Positions 4,691 through 5,576 of a stretch of DNA of 5,576 nt are shown here, piece by piece. A program made the position numbers and the translations under genes. Where the stretch lies: assembly GCA_017537105.1 (NCBI GenBank), contig JAFWBZ010000350.1, forward strand, positions 1 to 5,576, given 5' to 3'. Below the pieces are notes generated by a model. It saw only the letters and a list, made by a program, of their open reading frames with translations. It had not been told where the DNA came from and did no database searches. Origin of the DNA: Clostridia bacterium (lineage in GTDB: Bacteria > Bacillota > Clostridia > Christensenellales > Aristaeellaceae). The first letter of the stretch is position 1. Each line of letters starts with the position of its first letter.

Positions 4691-5576
4691 TTAACTCACA
4701 TCCGTTATGATGCCCTTTGTGACCTGTACGGTTCGCCCGTCGCCGGTCTGGAACTGCCCCGACCAGCCGTTCCCCGCCTTGACGCTCCCCAGCACATTCA
4801 GGTCGCCGTTCACCTTGGCGCTGTCGCCGTAGCTGGAACCCATCGTGCCGTTCTCATACAGCAAGATGCCGCCCGCGCCGATGATGATTTGGTAATCGTC
4901 GCCGGAATCGTTGTTTCGCGTCACCCGAATGTTCTCGTTGAGGTTGATTTCCGTGGTGTAGTCCGTCGCGGGCGTGCCGGTGTCGTAGACCCGCTTCACG
5001 GTGATGCCGATGCCGTTGGGGTTGGAAGTGTCGGCGGGGTTCATGTTCAGGCTGATGTCGTAATGGCCGTAATTGTCCGGCAAGTGCAGATACAGCCCGT
5101 TCCGGTTGAACCGGTTCAATATGGCGTAGTAGGGGTTGGTGATGGAGATTTGGCTGTCGATGTTCCCGTCGAAGTCAAACGCCTTCGCCGTGACGTTGCC
5201 GCTGTCCCAGCGCCCGATCTCGTTGCCCTCATCGTCCAGCATCACCAGCACGCCGTTGATGTTGTTCAGCCCGCCCAGGGTCAGCGTGCCGCCCCGGATG
5301 CGGTTGGCCACCATGGTGCCGGCGTTGATGTAGGTGGCGTTGATGTAGAGCTGCCCCTCGTACAGCAGCATGCCCTGGGCCGCGCCGTTGTCCGTCAGGC
5401 GGTTGAAGATGGCCTCCTGATCCAGGCTGTCGTCCAGCGCCCCGGTCACCTCCCGGGCGTAGGCCCGGGCCGCGCTCAGCGCCTTGCTGGCCGCGCCGCC
5501 GATGTAGGGGTATTCGTCCGCCACCTCGCCGCCCCTGGGCGCGGCCGCGTTGCCCCGGAAGGCGGGGGCGAGGGTC
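4691..5576 (-). CDS. Phage minor structural / tail protein, C-terminal part (5' end outside window)
   Basis: The frame is open through the right edge: 294 residues are visible, ending in TAA at 4691-4693. A GTG at 5524 is possible but lacks a ribosome binding site, and the residues before it (ending APRGGE) read on naturally, so the gene starts outside the window. The visible part has a helix (SKALSAARAYAREVTGALDD), then the stretch IFNRLTDNGAAQGMLLYEGQ and repeated Ile-Asn-Ala/Gly-Gly-Thr turns (YINATYINAGTM, IRGGTLTLGG), a pattern of Firmicute phage tail-tip and minor structural proteins. A Gly/Asn-rich beta region follows, with VNGDLNVLGSVKAG near the end (about residue 265), resembling repeats of tail-spike stems. 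It probably contacts the host surface. A tail-lysis operon follows directly downstream. Confidence 0.8.
   Translation of the reverse strand, partial: TLAPAFRGNAAAPRGGEVADEYPYIGGAASKALSAARAYAREVTGALDDSLDQEAIFNRLTDNGAAQGMLLYEGQLYINATYINAGTMVANRIRGGTLTLGGLNNINGVLVMLDDEGNEIGRWDSGNVTAKAFDFDGNIDSQISITNPYYAILNRFNRNGLYLHLPDNYGHYDISLNMNPADTSNPNGIGITVKRVYDTGTPATDYTTEINLNENIRVTRNNDSGDDYQIIIGAGGILLYENGTMGSSYGDSAKVNGDLNVLGSVKAGNGWSGQFQTGDGRTVQVTKGIITDVS

Noticed and set aside
5522..5524. GTG at 5524 as the start of a separate 277-residue tail protein
   Set aside because: There is no ribosome binding site before it, and the frame stays open to the window edge with plausible protein sequence.

Overview
The window is phage DNA from a high-GC Firmicute host, most likely a gut Clostridia/Oscillospirales-type bacterium. 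The evidence is strong AAGGAGG-type ribosome binding sites, a short ImmA/IrrE protein paired with an XRE repressor, a holin of the phage_holin_4_1 type, a modular GH25 endolysin, and a tRNA-Arg(ACG) 3' fragment resembling the Bacillus/Clostridia form. The host assignment is inference; no search was run.

Layout. The left third, on the + strand, is the lysogeny module: the C-terminal part of an XRE repressor (1-312), a translationally coupled ImmA/IrrE-type metallopeptidase (309-707), a 152-bp regulatory gap, and a tyrosine integrase (860-2029). The integrase is interrupted by an in-frame TAA just before its last two catalytic residues. The gap is crowded. It holds a three-codon minigene with its own ribosome binding site, a palindrome carrying extended -10 elements on both strands, a probable minus-strand small RNA ending in a good intrinsic terminator, and a hairpin that can hide the integrase ribosome binding site.

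The middle (about 1980-2270) looks like a complete phage attachment site, attP. A perfect 20-bp direct repeat flanks a core made of the 3' part of a tRNA-Arg(ACG) gene, from the anticodon loop to CCA. Helically spaced CCGG(A/C)AA repeats and a 12-bp palindrome lie between the left arm and the core. A + strand terminator follows the tRNA fragment, and a - strand terminator ends the late operon.

The right part (2276-5576), on the - strand, is the end of the late operon. It runs right to left: C-terminal part of a large tail protein, a 149-aa tail-associated protein, a three-domain endolysin with a strong internal start site, and a holin. At each junction the stop codon of one gene overlaps or abuts the ribosome binding site of the next.

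Together. Integrase and lysis genes lie at opposite ends of an integrated prophage but meet at attP in the circular form. The window therefore probably comes from a free or circular phage genome, a virome contig, or a junction of tandem prophages, rather than a simple prophage-host boundary. The least explained signals are the small-RNA/palindromic-promoter locus, the minigene, the integrase stop codon, and a 29-bp near-identical sequence shared by the ImmA gene and the 149-aa late gene. In that last pair the two transcripts would be complementary.
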